The translations under genes and the position numbers were made by a program. 64,000 bases of DNA from SpSt-501 sp037481615 (GTDB lineage Bacteria; Desulfobacterota; Desulfobacteria; Desulfobacterales; SpSt-501). Under the pieces are notes generated by a model, which was given only the letters and a program-made list of their open reading frames with translations, made no database searches and was not told where the DNA came from. Each line of letters starts with the position of its first letter. The first letter of the stretch is position 1. Where the stretch lies: the NCBI GenBank assembly GCA_037481615.1, contig JBBFLI010000011.1; one strand, given 5' to 3'. This document shows, one piece after another, positions 50,480-58,648 of this stretch.

Positions 50480-51163
50480 ATGGCACGGCGCAAAACCCAC
50501 GCCCCCCGGCCGCGGTCGGTATTCGTCTGGGACCTTCCCACGCGGCTCTTCCACTGGGCCCTCTTCTGCCTCGTGATCCTGGCCTATGTGTCGGGCAACC
50601 TCGGGGGCAACGGGATGGTCACGCACCTGCGCGCGGGAGAGGCGATCCTGGCGCTCGTGCTCTTCCGGGTCGCCTGGGGCTTTCTGGGGAGCACGCCTTC
50701 GCGCTTTGCTTCCTTCGTCTGCGGCCCCCGTGCCGTGCTGCGCTACCTGCGCTCGCTTCCCGGGCGCATGACGCCGATGTATCCCGGCCACAACCCGCTC
50801 GGGGGGTGGTCGGTGCTCGCCATGCTGACCCTTCTCTTCGTCCAGGCCCTCACCGGGCTCTTCGCCAACGACGACATCTTCGTCACCGGCCCGCTCTACG
50901 CCTGGGTGAGCAAGGCCGCAAGCGACCGCCTGACGAGGATCCACCTGCTCAACCGCTGGCTTCTGGCGGCGACGGCCGCCGTGCACGTCGCGGCGATCTT
51001 TTTTTACCTCCTCTACAAGCGGGAAAACCTGATCCTCCCCATGATCACGGGGAGAAAGCGCTGGCACGGCGGGCCTCCGCCTCCCCTCCGCCGCGCCCCG
51101 AGCACGCTCGCGTTCCTGATCGCGCTCGCCTCTTTCGGAGCGGTCTGGCTGCTCGTCCGTTAG
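50480..51163 (+). CDS. Cytochrome b561-family di-haem membrane protein
   Basis: 227 residues with four core membrane helices plus a C-terminal one. His residues in helices (RLFHWALF, HLRAGEAILALVLFR, RIHLLNRWLL and AAVHVAAIFF) can coordinate two b haems; the layout is that of the Ni/Fe-hydrogenase-type or cyt b561 bacterial family. It carries electrons between the quinone pool and a periplasmic protein. The cytochrome c' gene converges on it with only 19 bp between, an arrangement suggesting functional pairing even though transcription is opposite. AAGGAGG lies 6 nt before ATG 50480. Confidence 0.88.
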   Translation: MARRKTHAPRPRSVFVWDLPTRLFHWALFCLVILAYVSGNLGGNGMVTHLRAGEAILALVLFRVAWGFLGSTPSRFASFVCGPRAVLRYLRSLPGRMTPMYPGHNPLGGWSVLAMLTLLFVQALTGLFANDDIFVTGPLYAWVSKAASDRLTRIHLLNRWLLAATAAVHVAAIFFYLLYKRENLILPMITGRKRWHGGPPPPLRRAPSTLAFLIALASFGAVWLLVR

Positions 51164-51182
51164 TCCGGGGCGGCGCCTTCGG

Positions 51183-51641
51183 CTACTTGCGGCGGTAGCT
51201 GTCGTGGCAGGCCTTGCAGCTCGCGCCGGCGGCGCCGAAGGCGGGTCGGATGGCGTTCAGGTCGCCCGTCTTCGCCGCCGCAAGCAATTTGGCGACCTCG
51301 TCCTGGTTCGCCCGCGCAAGCTTCAGGAAATCCTCCTTCCTGGCGAGCGCCTCGGGACGAAGCGAGCTCCCCTTGTCGCTTCCGGCCGCCTGGAAGGCCT
51401 CCCAGGGGAGCCGGAGCAGGGTCGCCACCAGGGCGGCGTTCTCCTCGAACGCCTCCCGGACGAAGGGCGCCTCCCCCCGCACCATGGCCCCCAAGCGCGT
51501 GAAGTGGGTCCCCAGAACGGACATCACCGACTGGCGGTACTTGATCGCATCCTCCACCTTGGCGAACTGCGCCCCCGCGTCGCCCGCCGCCCAGATCAGC
51601 AGGGCCGCCCAGCAGATCGGTATCCAGGATTTTCCGTTCAT
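51183..51641 (-). CDS. Cytochrome c' (periplasmic)
   Basis: 152 residues. A signal peptide (ICWAALLIWAAGDAGAQ) leads to a four-helix bundle beginning DAIKYRQSVMSVLG, and the C-terminal haem motif CKACHDSYRRK is diagnostic of cytochrome c'. These five-coordinate haem proteins bind NO and CO and protect against nitrosative stress. ATG 51641 is preceded by AGGAGAAGGGAAC. Gene neighbour cytochrome b561, encoded tail to tail, is a frequent partner of cytochrome c' in other bacteria. Confidence 0.92.
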   Translation of the reverse strand: MNGKSWIPICWAALLIWAAGDAGAQFAKVEDAIKYRQSVMSVLGTHFTRLGAMVRGEAPFVREAFEENAALVATLLRLPWEAFQAAGSDKGSSLRPEALARKEDFLKLARANQDEVAKLLAAAKTGDLNAIRPAFGAAGASCKACHDSYRRK

Positions 51642-51786
51642 GTTCCCTTCTCCTCGGCTGAAAATATTTGCTTCCCCGGCACACGGGCGGAGTGAGCCTA
51701 TCAGAGTTCCGACGGAAAAACCAATCGCACATCCGGCCGGAAGAGGGGAGGCTCCCCTTTGGGTCTCGAAAGCATGGCGGCGAGAC

Positions 51787-51815
51787 TTGACAAAAAGACC
51801 AGGGGATTGTAAAAA
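51787..51815 (+). promoter_or_regulatory. Predicted promoter of the RpiR-TRAP-BKACE operon
   Basis: TTGACA (51787-51792), 17-bp spacer, TAAAAA (51810-51815). The -35 box is perfect; the -10 box is poor but lies inside a long AT-rich stretch. It overlaps a perfect palindrome, implying repression. Confidence 0.5.
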
Positions 51816-51824
51816 AATTTACAA
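51807..51824. promoter_or_regulatory. Perfect 7-4-7 palindrome over the -10 region, candidate RpiR operator
   Basis: TTGTAAA-AAAA-TTTACAA is a perfect dyad, in contrast with the GC-rich genome. It overlaps the inferred -10 box of the regulator's promoter, the classical position for autorepression by the RpiR-family product. Confidence 0.6.
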
Positions 51825-51837
51825 TAAATAAAACAAC

Positions 51838-51853
51838 TGAAAATTATATTTCA
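51838..51853. promoter_or_regulatory. Second palindrome just before the RpiR start codon
   Basis: TGAAA-N6-TTTCA (TGAAAATTATATTTCA) ends 2 bp before the ATG at 51856. No Shine-Dalgarno is visible, so the dyad occupies the region where the ribosome-binding site should be and could be a second operator or a hairpin limiting translation. Confidence 0.4.
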
Positions 51854-51855
51854 TC

Positions 51856-52704
51856 ATGATTTTCGGGCGCCTTCTCCACGATCGTGCCGCAGCGCTCACC
51901 CCGTCCCAGCGCAAGGTGATCGACTTCATTCTTGCTCACGAGGGGGAAGCCGTATTCCTGACCGTCCCCGAAATCGCCGCGCGAGCCGGCGTGAGCATCG
52001 CCTCCGTCGTCCGGGCGGCAAAATCGCTCGGTTTCGAAGGCTTCGCCGATTTTCAACACGAGCTGCGCAACCTCTTCCGCGAAAAGCTCACCACCAGCGC
52101 ACGATTGAAGAAGAGCGCCGTTTCGGGCGACGACGGCGGCATCATGCGCGCCATTGTCGCCAGCGACATCGACAACCTGCACGAAACGATGCGCCGCAAC
52201 AACCCGGCGGACTTTCGCCGGTTCGTGGAAGCCCTCGATCGTGCCGGCCGCATCGTGATCATCGGCTTGAGAAGCGCCCATTCGCTCGCGGTTTTCCTGG
52301 CCGTGGCGCTCGAGTTCCTGCAACGCGAGGTCCTTCTCCTGCAGCCCGGGATCGGCACGTTTTGGGACCGGCTGTTTCGGCTCAAGGAGACGGACGCCCT
52401 GGTGGGTATCGGCTTTCCCCGCTACACGCGCGAAACCGTGCAGGCGCTTGAATACTGCCGGAGCCGCGGCCTCTGCACGCTGGCCATCACCGACAGCCCG
52501 ATCTCTCCGCTCGCCCGTCATGCCGATTTCGTGTTGACCGCCGCCTGCCGCATGGATTCCTTCATGGAGTCCTTCACGGCGCCGTTGAGCCTGATCAACG
52601 CCGTGGTGACCTCCCTCGGCCTGAAAAATCGAGCGATCACTCTCGAGGGATTGACCTCGCTGGAGGCGTTCTGGCGTGAACGTCGGGTCTACTGGGAGCC
52701 CTGA
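51856..52704 (+). CDS. MurR/RpiR-family regulator: HTH plus SIS domain
   Basis: 282 residues. The N-terminal HTH_6 domain (LTPSQRKVIDFILAHEG, FLTVPEIAARAGVSIASVVRAAKSLGF) is followed by a SIS domain (about 115-245) with GRIVIIGLRSAHSLA and GIGFPRYTRET, which normally bind phosphosugars. Here the genes it heads encode transport and amino-acid-type catabolism, so the effector is likely another phosphorylated or carboxylated compound. The gene is preceded by two palindromes and a promoter; TRAP and enzyme genes follow on the same strand. No usual Shine-Dalgarno is present. Confidence 0.9.
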   Translation: MIFGRLLHDRAAALTPSQRKVIDFILAHEGEAVFLTVPEIAARAGVSIASVVRAAKSLGFEGFADFQHELRNLFREKLTTSARLKKSAVSGDDGGIMRAIVASDIDNLHETMRRNNPADFRRFVEALDRAGRIVIIGLRSAHSLAVFLAVALEFLQREVLLLQPGIGTFWDRLFRLKETDALVGIGFPRYTRETVQALEYCRSRGLCTLAITDSPISPLARHADFVLTAACRMDSFMESFTAPLSLINAVVTSLGLKNRAITLEGLTSLEAFWRERRVYWEP

Positions 52705-52809
52705 CGGCGGGTTCCCGGCAAGCGGACGCGGCAATTCCCTGGGAAAGGAGGTGAAGCCGCTCTCCCCGCTCCTTCAACCTGCAGCAGCCAACCGACAAGG
52801 AGGAACGTC

Positions 52810-53778
52810 ATGGGCAAGGGCCTTGTTCTCATTACGTTGGTTTTCGTGGCGGCCGGGCTCGTGCTGCAATCGCCGGCCGACGCCGACAGCCGCAAGTTCC
52901 TCACGCTTGCATCCGGAAGCCCGGGTGGAGTCTATTACCCGCTCGGCGGCGGCATGGCGGTCGTGATCGAGAAAACCGTGCCCGAACTCCGTTGCGCCTC
53001 GGAATCTACGGGGGCCTCCGTGGAAAACTCGCGCCTCGTGGGCGGCGGGAACTCCGATATGGGCATGGTGATGGGCAGTGTGGCCCACAAGGCCCTCACG
53101 GGGCAGGCGCCCTTCGAGAAAAAACTCGACATCCGGGCCCTGTTCCAGATGTATCCGGCCCCGGAGCACATCGTCACGACCGCGAAAAGCGGCATCCGCT
53201 CCCTGGCCGACCTCAAGGGCAGGAAAGTCTCGATCGACGTCCCGGGAAGCGGCTGTGCCATCATGGCCGCGGCCATTCTCGAGGAGGCGGGTTTCGATCT
53301 CAAGAAAGATCTCACCATCGCCCATCTCTCCCAGTCCGAGTCCGTGCAGGCCTTGAAGGACGGCGTCGTGGACGCCGTGTTCTTCAACTTCGCCTACCCC
53401 GGGGCGGCGGTGATGGATTTGGCCGCCACGCGGGACATCGTCCTCGTTCCCCTCGAGAAAGCCCTCGCCGATCGACTGGTCAAAAAATACCCCTACTACG
53501 TCCAGATCCAGATCCCCGGCGGGACCTATCCCAAGGTCAACGCCGACGTGCTCTGCCTCGGGGATTCCAACCTGCTGATCGCCCATGCCAACATGCCTGA
53601 AGACATCGCTTACAAGGTCGTCAAGGCCATCTTCACCAACGTCAAGGAAGGACAGCACGCCCTGATCCACATTCACCCGATCGCGGCCCAGCTGACGCCG
53701 GCCAACGCGGTAAACAGCCCGCTTCCCCTGCACCCCGGAGCACAGAAATATTTTCGGGAAATCGGCGCCTTGAAATAA
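52810..53778 (+). CDS. TAXI-family TRAP transporter substrate-binding protein
   Basis: 322 residues. A signal peptide (VLITLVFVAAGLVLQSPADA) precedes the TAXI fold: LTLASGSPGGVYYPLGGGMA, the signature at the mature N-terminus, then ALFQMYPAPEHIVTTAKSGI, SIDVPGSGCAIMAAAIL and VDAVFFNFAYPGAAVMDLA. TAXI receptors capture a substrate in the periplasm and deliver it to a fused TRAP permease, energised by an ion gradient. Few TAXI ligands are known (glutamate, 2-oxoglutarate and others). AAGGAGG precedes the ATG by 6 nt. The permease is two genes downstream. Confidence 0.94.
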   Translation: MGKGLVLITLVFVAAGLVLQSPADADSRKFLTLASGSPGGVYYPLGGGMAVVIEKTVPELRCASESTGASVENSRLVGGGNSDMGMVMGSVAHKALTGQAPFEKKLDIRALFQMYPAPEHIVTTAKSGIRSLADLKGRKVSIDVPGSGCAIMAAAILEEAGFDLKKDLTIAHLSQSESVQALKDGVVDAVFFNFAYPGAAVMDLAATRDIVLVPLEKALADRLVKKYPYYVQIQIPGGTYPKVNADVLCLGDSNLLIAHANMPEDIAYKVVKAIFTNVKEGQHALIHIHPIAAQLTPANAVNSPLPLHPGAQKYFREIGALK

Positions 53779-53845
53779 ACCCTCCGCCCGCCTCGGCCTG
53801 CTCGGCCGGGGCGGGCCGGTGCCCGTTCGGGGCCGGAGGTCCGGC

Positions 53846-54352
53846 ATGATCGCAGCACGAGCCATCGCGGCCGCCGTTCTGCTTGCGGCCGCCTTCACGG
53901 CGCTCTCCCCCGGCCTTCTCCGACTTCGCGCCGAGGGGATGCCCGGAACTCTGCGGATGGAGATCGTCCGGAGAGAGGACGGCCGAATCTTGTGGCACAC
54001 CTCGGTCGAGGCGGGGGAACGTTTCGAGATTCTCTTCCGCCATTCCTCCGATCACACGCCCGTGTGCGATCTCTTCGAGGTCACCGCCGAAGGAGGCTTT
54101 CTCCTCCTGGAGGAGCGCTTCCTCTGGTATGGGGCCGGCCTCGAATTTCACCCCTCCGCCGAAATTTCCTTCCCGCCGGAGGGGACGCGGGTTCACCTGC
54201 GGCGGCCGTTTCCGGCGATCCCGTTGCGCGCAGGCCTGAAGGCGGACCACCGCCTGCAGATCCGCGGCAGACAGATTCCCTTGCTGGAGATCGCCCGAGG
54301 AGGCGAATCGTTATGGATCCGCATCGGACGAGCGGCAACGGGCGGGCCTTAG
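53846..54352 (+). CDS. DUF1850 protein of TRAP-TAXI loci
   Basis: 168 residues with an N-terminal hydrophobic segment (AAAVLLAAAFTALSPGL), likely a signal or anchor. The DUF1850 domain has FEILFRHSSDHTPVCDLFEV and ERFLWYGAGLEFHP, matching this family, which is found almost only between TAXI receptor and TRAP permease genes. A role as an extra membrane component or periplasmic helper is assumed, none is shown. ATG 53846 follows GGAGG by 6 nt. It overlaps the TRAP permease gene by 40 bp, implying coupled translation. Confidence 0.88.
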   Translation: MIAARAIAAAVLLAAAFTALSPGLLRLRAEGMPGTLRMEIVRREDGRILWHTSVEAGERFEILFRHSSDHTPVCDLFEVTAEGGFLLLEERFLWYGAGLEFHPSAEISFPPEGTRVHLRRPFPAIPLRAGLKADHRLQIRGRQIPLLEIARGGESLWIRIGRAATGGP

Positions 54353-56361
54353 CCCCGAAAGATGGGGCCGCCGACCCCCTTGCGGCGGCCGGGCTGACGC
54401 AGAACCCCGCCGGTGCCCAGGAGGTGCTCGAACGCTTCGAGCGCAAGCGCCGCCATCAGGGCAAAACCGGCCTGCTGGTTCAGGCCCTGGCGGTGCTGAC
54501 CTCCCTCTATCACCTGGCCTACGCGTACTGGCATCCGTTCTTTGCTCTCGACCATCGCGCCCTCCACTGGATGTTTCTCTCGGCCCTGCTGTTTCTTCTC
54601 TACCCGTTTTCACGGAAACGCTCGCCCCGAGGGCGGATTTCGGCGCTCGACGCCCTTCTCCTGGCTCTCTCCTGCGGCATCTGCCTCTGGATCTTTCTCC
54701 AATCCCCCGCGATCCTGAAAAGGGCCGGCGCTTACACCCCTCAGGACGTGATCCTCGGCACGGCGCTCGTCGTCATCGTCCTTGAAGCCGCGCGTCGCTC
54801 CACGGGGCCCGCGGTGCCGCTGATCGCCCTGGGTTTCCTCGCCTATTCCCTCTTCGGTCCCTACCTGCCCGATGCCGTCAGCCACCGGGGCTACTCTCTC
54901 AAACGACTCAGCACCTACCTCTCCCTGTCCACCGACGGGATCTTCGGCGTACCCCTGGGGGTCTCGGCCAACTTCATCCTGCTGTTCATCCTCTACGGCG
55001 CCCTGCTGCGGAGAACGGGTGCAGGTCAATTTTTCACCGACATCGCTTTCGCACTGACCGGCTGGACCCGCGGCGGCCCCGCCAAGGCGGCCGTGGTCTC
55101 GAGCACCTTCTTCGGCATGATTTCGGGCAGCTCGGTCGCCAACACGGTGACCACCGGCTCCTTCACCATTCCGCTCATGAAACGCACCGGTTACCCCGCC
55201 CATTTCGCCGCCGGGGTCGAAGCCTCCTCCTCCACCATGGGGCAGATCATGCCCCCCATCATGGGCGCGGCGGCCTTCATCATGGCCGAGTTCCTGGGGA
55301 TTCCCTACTACCGCGTCTGTGTGGCGGCCGTGATTCCGGCGATCCTCGCCTTCTTTTCAACCTTCATGCAGGTCCACTTCCGGGCCGTCTCGCTGGGCCT
55401 GAGCGGCCTGCCCCGAAAGGAGCTGCCGAGCATCCGCGGGAGCCTGTCCCACGGCTGGCACCATGTCTTTTCGATCCTGCTGCTGGTCGCTTTTCTGATC
55501 CAGGACTATTCTCCCGAACGGGCCGTGTTCTGGGCCATCCTGGCCACGATCGCCTCTTCCCTCCTCATCGGGGTTCTGCGGCGGGAATCGCTGCGGGTTC
55601 TCTTGCGGCGGTTGGGGGAAGGGCTGGTCGAGGGGTCCGTCGGCGCCGTGGAGGTCGCGGCGGCCTGTGCCGCGGCCGGAATCATCATCGGCTCGATCAC
55701 CATGACCGGACTCGGAATCAAGTTTTCCTCCCTGGTGATCGACGCCTCGAGGGGCCATCTCGCCCTGGCGCTTCCCTTCACGATGATCGCTTGCCTCTTT
55801 CTCGGCATGGGGGTGCCGACCACAGCGCAGTACGTGATCATCTCCTCCCTCGTGGCACCGGCCCTCGTCCAGATGGGGGTGGAGGCCATTGCGGCCCACC
55901 TGTTCATTCTCTACTTCGGAACCCGTGCCGACATCACGCCGCCGGTCGCCTTGGCCGCCTATGCCGGAGCCGGCATCGCGGGGTCCGATCCCTGGAAGAC
56001 GGGTTTGTCGGCCTTCCAGCTGGGGATCGCCGGGTTCATCATTCCGTTCATGTTCATCTTCTCCCGCGAGTTGCTTTTTCTCGGGAGCCTCCCCCGCATC
56101 CTGCTCGCCCTGTTCTCCGCGATGCTGGGGGTGAGCTGTCTGGCGGCGGCCGTGCAGCGTTGCTTGCGCTTAAGATGCACCTGGCCGGAGACGATCGCCC
56201 TCTACGTCGTCGCCTTGCTGCTGATCCAGCCGGGGGTGTGGACCGATGCGGCGGGAATCGGGGTGTTCGCCGCCCTGTGGCTCCGCCAACGGCACGCACC
56301 CGCGCGCCGGGGGAAAGACCCCCGCTCGACGGCCGCACCCGGAGGCCCCCCGAACCTGTGA
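54313..56361 (+). CDS. TRAP transporter fused permease (DctQ-DctM, 4TM/12TM)
   Basis: 682 residues. A soluble N-terminus is followed by about four helices of the DctQ-like part, then the DctM-like domain with STFFGMISGSSVANTVTTGSFTIP, STMGQIMPPIMGAAAFIMAEFLGIP and FLGMGVPTTAQYVIISSLVAP, and TPPVALAAYAGAGIAGSDPW, motifs of the fused TAXI-type permease. It couples substrate uptake to Na+ or H+ in the inner membrane. A GAGGAGG Shine-Dalgarno lies 9 nt before ATG 54313. It is placed between DUF1850 (overlapping) and the aminotransferase gene, 29 bp apart. Confidence 0.95.
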   Translation: MDPHRTSGNGRALAPKDGAADPLAAAGLTQNPAGAQEVLERFERKRRHQGKTGLLVQALAVLTSLYHLAYAYWHPFFALDHRALHWMFLSALLFLLYPFSRKRSPRGRISALDALLLALSCGICLWIFLQSPAILKRAGAYTPQDVILGTALVVIVLEAARRSTGPAVPLIALGFLAYSLFGPYLPDAVSHRGYSLKRLSTYLSLSTDGIFGVPLGVSANFILLFILYGALLRRTGAGQFFTDIAFALTGWTRGGPAKAAVVSSTFFGMISGSSVANTVTTGSFTIPLMKRTGYPAHFAAGVEASSSTMGQIMPPIMGAAAFIMAEFLGIPYYRVCVAAVIPAILAFFSTFMQVHFRAVSLGLSGLPRKELPSIRGSLSHGWHHVFSILLLVAFLIQDYSPERAVFWAILATIASSLLIGVLRRESLRVLLRRLGEGLVEGSVGAVEVAAACAAAGIIIGSITMTGLGIKFSSLVIDASRGHLALALPFTMIACLFLGMGVPTTAQYVIISSLVAPALVQMGVEAIAAHLFILYFGTRADITPPVALAAYAGAGIAGSDPWKTGLSAFQLGIAGFIIPFMFIFSRELLFLGSLPRILLALFSAMLGVSCLAAAVQRCLRLRCTWPETIALYVVALLLIQPGVWTDAAGIGVFAALWLRQRHAPARRGKDPRSTAAPGGPPNL

Positions 56362-56390
56362 AACCCACTTCGACAGAGGAGGCCAGCGGA

Positions 56391-57740
56391 ATGTCGATCG
56401 ATCCTCGACCGGGCCGCGTATTTTACCGCAGCCCGCGCAAGAAGTACCCGACGGCGGTGCGCGCAGAGGGCGTCATGATCTACGACCAGGAAGGCCGGGC
56501 CTACATCGACGGCTCGGGAGGGGCGGTCGTCGTCTCGATCGGGCACGGTGTGCGCGAGATCCTGGAGGCGATGCAAGCCCAGGCGGCTCGCATCGCGTTC
56601 GCGCACGGCTCCCAATTCACCAGCGAGGCGGCCGAGGGGCTGGCACGCAAGATCGTCGACCTCTGCCCGCCGGGGTTGGAGCGCGTCTACTTCCTGTCCG
56701 GCGGCTCCGAGGCGGTGGAGACGGCGGTCAAACTGGCCCGTCAGTACCAGGTCGAACGCGGAAAACCGGAAAAATACAAAGTCATCTCCCGGTGGACGAG
56801 TTACCACGGCAACACGTTGGGTGCGCTCGCCCTGAGCGGGCACACGGGGCGCAGGCGACTTTACCTTCCCCTGATGCCTCACACGCCGCACATCGCCCCC
56901 GCCTATTGCTATCGCTGTCCTTTCCGCCGCACGCCCGCCGACTGCCGCCTCGAGTGCGCCGAGGATCTCGAGACGGCGATCCTCTACGAAGGCCCCGAGT
57001 CGGTCTCGGCCTTCATCGCCGAGCCCGTCGTGGGCGCTACGGCGGGAGCCCTGGTCCCCAAGGACGGCTACTTTCAGCGCATCCGCGAAATCTGCGATCA
57101 CTACGACGTGCTGCTGATCGTCGACGAGGTGATGACCGGTTTCGGACGCACCGGCCGCAATTTCGCAATCGATCACTGGGGCGTGGTTCCGGACATGATC
57201 GTCGGCAGCAAGGGGCTGGCCAGCGGCTACAGCCCAATCTACTGCGTGGTCGCCACCCGCGAGATCCATGACACCCTTCGGGACGGATCCGGCGTGTTCG
57301 TCCACGGCCACACCTACAGCCAGAATCCCCTTTCCTGCGCCGTGGCCTCGTCGGTCCTCGACTATGTCCGGGCCCACGACCTGGTGCGCTGTGCGGCCAG
57401 CCGCGGCCGTTACCTGTTGGAGCGGCTTCGTCTCCTCGATCGGCACCCGATCGTCGGCGATATCCGCGGATTGGGTCTCATGGCGGGGATCGAGTTCGTC
57501 CGGGACCGCCTGACGCGGGAGCCTTTCGATCCCCGCCTCAAGTTGAACCAGCGGGTCGGCGGACGGGCTTTCGAAAAGGGGCTCATCACCTACCCCGGCG
57601 GGGGAGGAGCCGACGGAATTCGCGGCGACCATCTTCTGCTCGCCCCTCCCCTGGTCATCGCCGAGGAAGAGATCGACCGCGTGGTGGAGATCCTCGACGC
57701 TTCGATCGCCGAGGTCTCGGCCGAAATCGGCGAAGCCTGA
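56391..57740 (+). CDS. Class III aminotransferase (omega-amino acid type)
   Basis: 449-residue PLP enzyme. GGSEAVETAVKLARQY, VISRWTSYHGNTLGAL, VDEVMTGFGRTGRNFA and the PLP Lys in IVGSKGLASGYSP place it in subgroup III with beta-alanine/omega-amino acid transaminases. The insert CYRCPFRRTPADCRLEC contains four Cys and is not usual in the family. AGGAGG lies 8 nt before the ATG. It is followed at 46 bp by a DUF849 beta-keto-acid cleavage enzyme, so the product of transamination is probably a beta-keto acid, meaning the amino donor is a beta-amino or 3-aminoacyl compound entering by the TRAP system. Confidence 0.9.
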   Translation: MSIDPRPGRVFYRSPRKKYPTAVRAEGVMIYDQEGRAYIDGSGGAVVVSIGHGVREILEAMQAQAARIAFAHGSQFTSEAAEGLARKIVDLCPPGLERVYFLSGGSEAVETAVKLARQYQVERGKPEKYKVISRWTSYHGNTLGALALSGHTGRRRLYLPLMPHTPHIAPAYCYRCPFRRTPADCRLECAEDLETAILYEGPESVSAFIAEPVVGATAGALVPKDGYFQRIREICDHYDVLLIVDEVMTGFGRTGRNFAIDHWGVVPDMIVGSKGLASGYSPIYCVVATREIHDTLRDGSGVFVHGHTYSQNPLSCAVASSVLDYVRAHDLVRCAASRGRYLLERLRLLDRHPIVGDIRGLGLMAGIEFVRDRLTREPFDPRLKLNQRVGGRAFEKGLITYPGGGGADGIRGDHLLLAPPLVIAEEEIDRVVEILDASIAEVSAEIGEA

Positions 57741-57786
57741 GAATCCGTCGCGATCCGGATGCCGGACGGGAAAGGATCACCGGAAA

Positions 57787-58644
57787 ATGGAAAAGCTGAT
57801 CATCACCGTCGCCCTCACGGGAAATGTCCCGACGCGGGAGATGAACCCCCATCTGCCGCTGACGCCGGAGGAGATCGCCGCCGATGTCGCGCGCTGCCGT
57901 GACGCCGGCGCGAGCCTGTTTCACGTTCACGCCCGGGACGCCCGGGGAAAGCCCACCCTGGATCCCGGCGTGTACGCGGCGATCGTCCGCCGGATCAAGG
58001 AAAGGGCCCCGGAGGTCATCGTGCAACTTTCGACGGGAGCGCGGGCGGGAAAGGACTGGGAGGCGCGCGCCGCCCCGGTCCGCCTGCTGCCCGAAATGGC
58101 GTCCTTCACCACGGGCTCGAACAACCTCCCGGGCATCGTCTACGAGAACCCTCCCGCCTTCCTCGAATTTCTCGCCGCCGTGTTCCGGGAGACCGGCGTC
58201 AGGCCCGAAATCGAAGTCTTCGAGGCGGGAATGATCGCCAATGCCCTCTTCCTGCGGGACAAGGGCTACCTCCAGCCGCCGCTTCATTTCGACTTCGTGC
58301 TGGGGGCGCCCGGTTCCATGCCGGGATCGGTGCGCAACCTGGTCTTCCTCGCGGAAAGCCTGCCTGCAGGATCGACCTGGTCGGTGGCCGGCATCGGCAA
58401 GGCCGAGCTTCCGCTTTCCACCGCCGCCATCGCCATGGGCGGACACGTGCGCGTGGGGCTGGAGGACAACCTGCGGCTGCCGGACGGCTCCCCCGCCTCC
58501 AACCCGAAGCTGGTGGAAATCATTGTGCGGATCGCAAAGGAAATGGGCCGCGGCATCGCCAGCCCGGAAGAGGCCCGACGGATCCTCGCGCTCGATCCGG
58601 CAAACCGCGACCGGATCCTCGAGCGCATCCGCGCCGGCTCCTGA
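57787..58644 (+). CDS. DUF849 / BKACE beta-keto-acid cleavage enzyme
   Basis: 285 residues: TVALTGNVPTRE near the start, the Zn ligands in LFHVHARD, STGARAGK, TGSNNLPGIVYENPP, PEIEVFEAGMI and GHVRVGLEDN, all hallmarks of the 3-keto-5-aminohexanoate cleavage enzyme family. Members condense a beta-keto acid with acetyl-CoA and split off acetoacetate and a new acyl-CoA. Specificity varies widely between members and cannot be read by eye. Last gene of the TRAP operon; it converges on the nitroreductase gene with 4 bp between. Acetoacetate formed could be used or exchanged via AtoE. Confidence 0.92.
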   Translation: MEKLIITVALTGNVPTREMNPHLPLTPEEIAADVARCRDAGASLFHVHARDARGKPTLDPGVYAAIVRRIKERAPEVIVQLSTGARAGKDWEARAAPVRLLPEMASFTTGSNNLPGIVYENPPAFLEFLAAVFRETGVRPEIEVFEAGMIANALFLRDKGYLQPPLHFDFVLGAPGSMPGSVRNLVFLAESLPAGSTWSVAGIGKAELPLSTAAIAMGGHVRVGLEDNLRLPDGSPASNPKLVEIIVRIAKEMGRGIASPEEARRILALDPANRDRILERIRAGS

Positions 58645-58648
58645 AGCG

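Noticed and set aside
51856..58644. Horizontal-transfer island around the TRAP-BKACE operon
   Set aside because: Codon use looks slightly less GC-extreme than neighbours, but there is no integrase, tRNA or repeat at the edges, and I could not compute composition.
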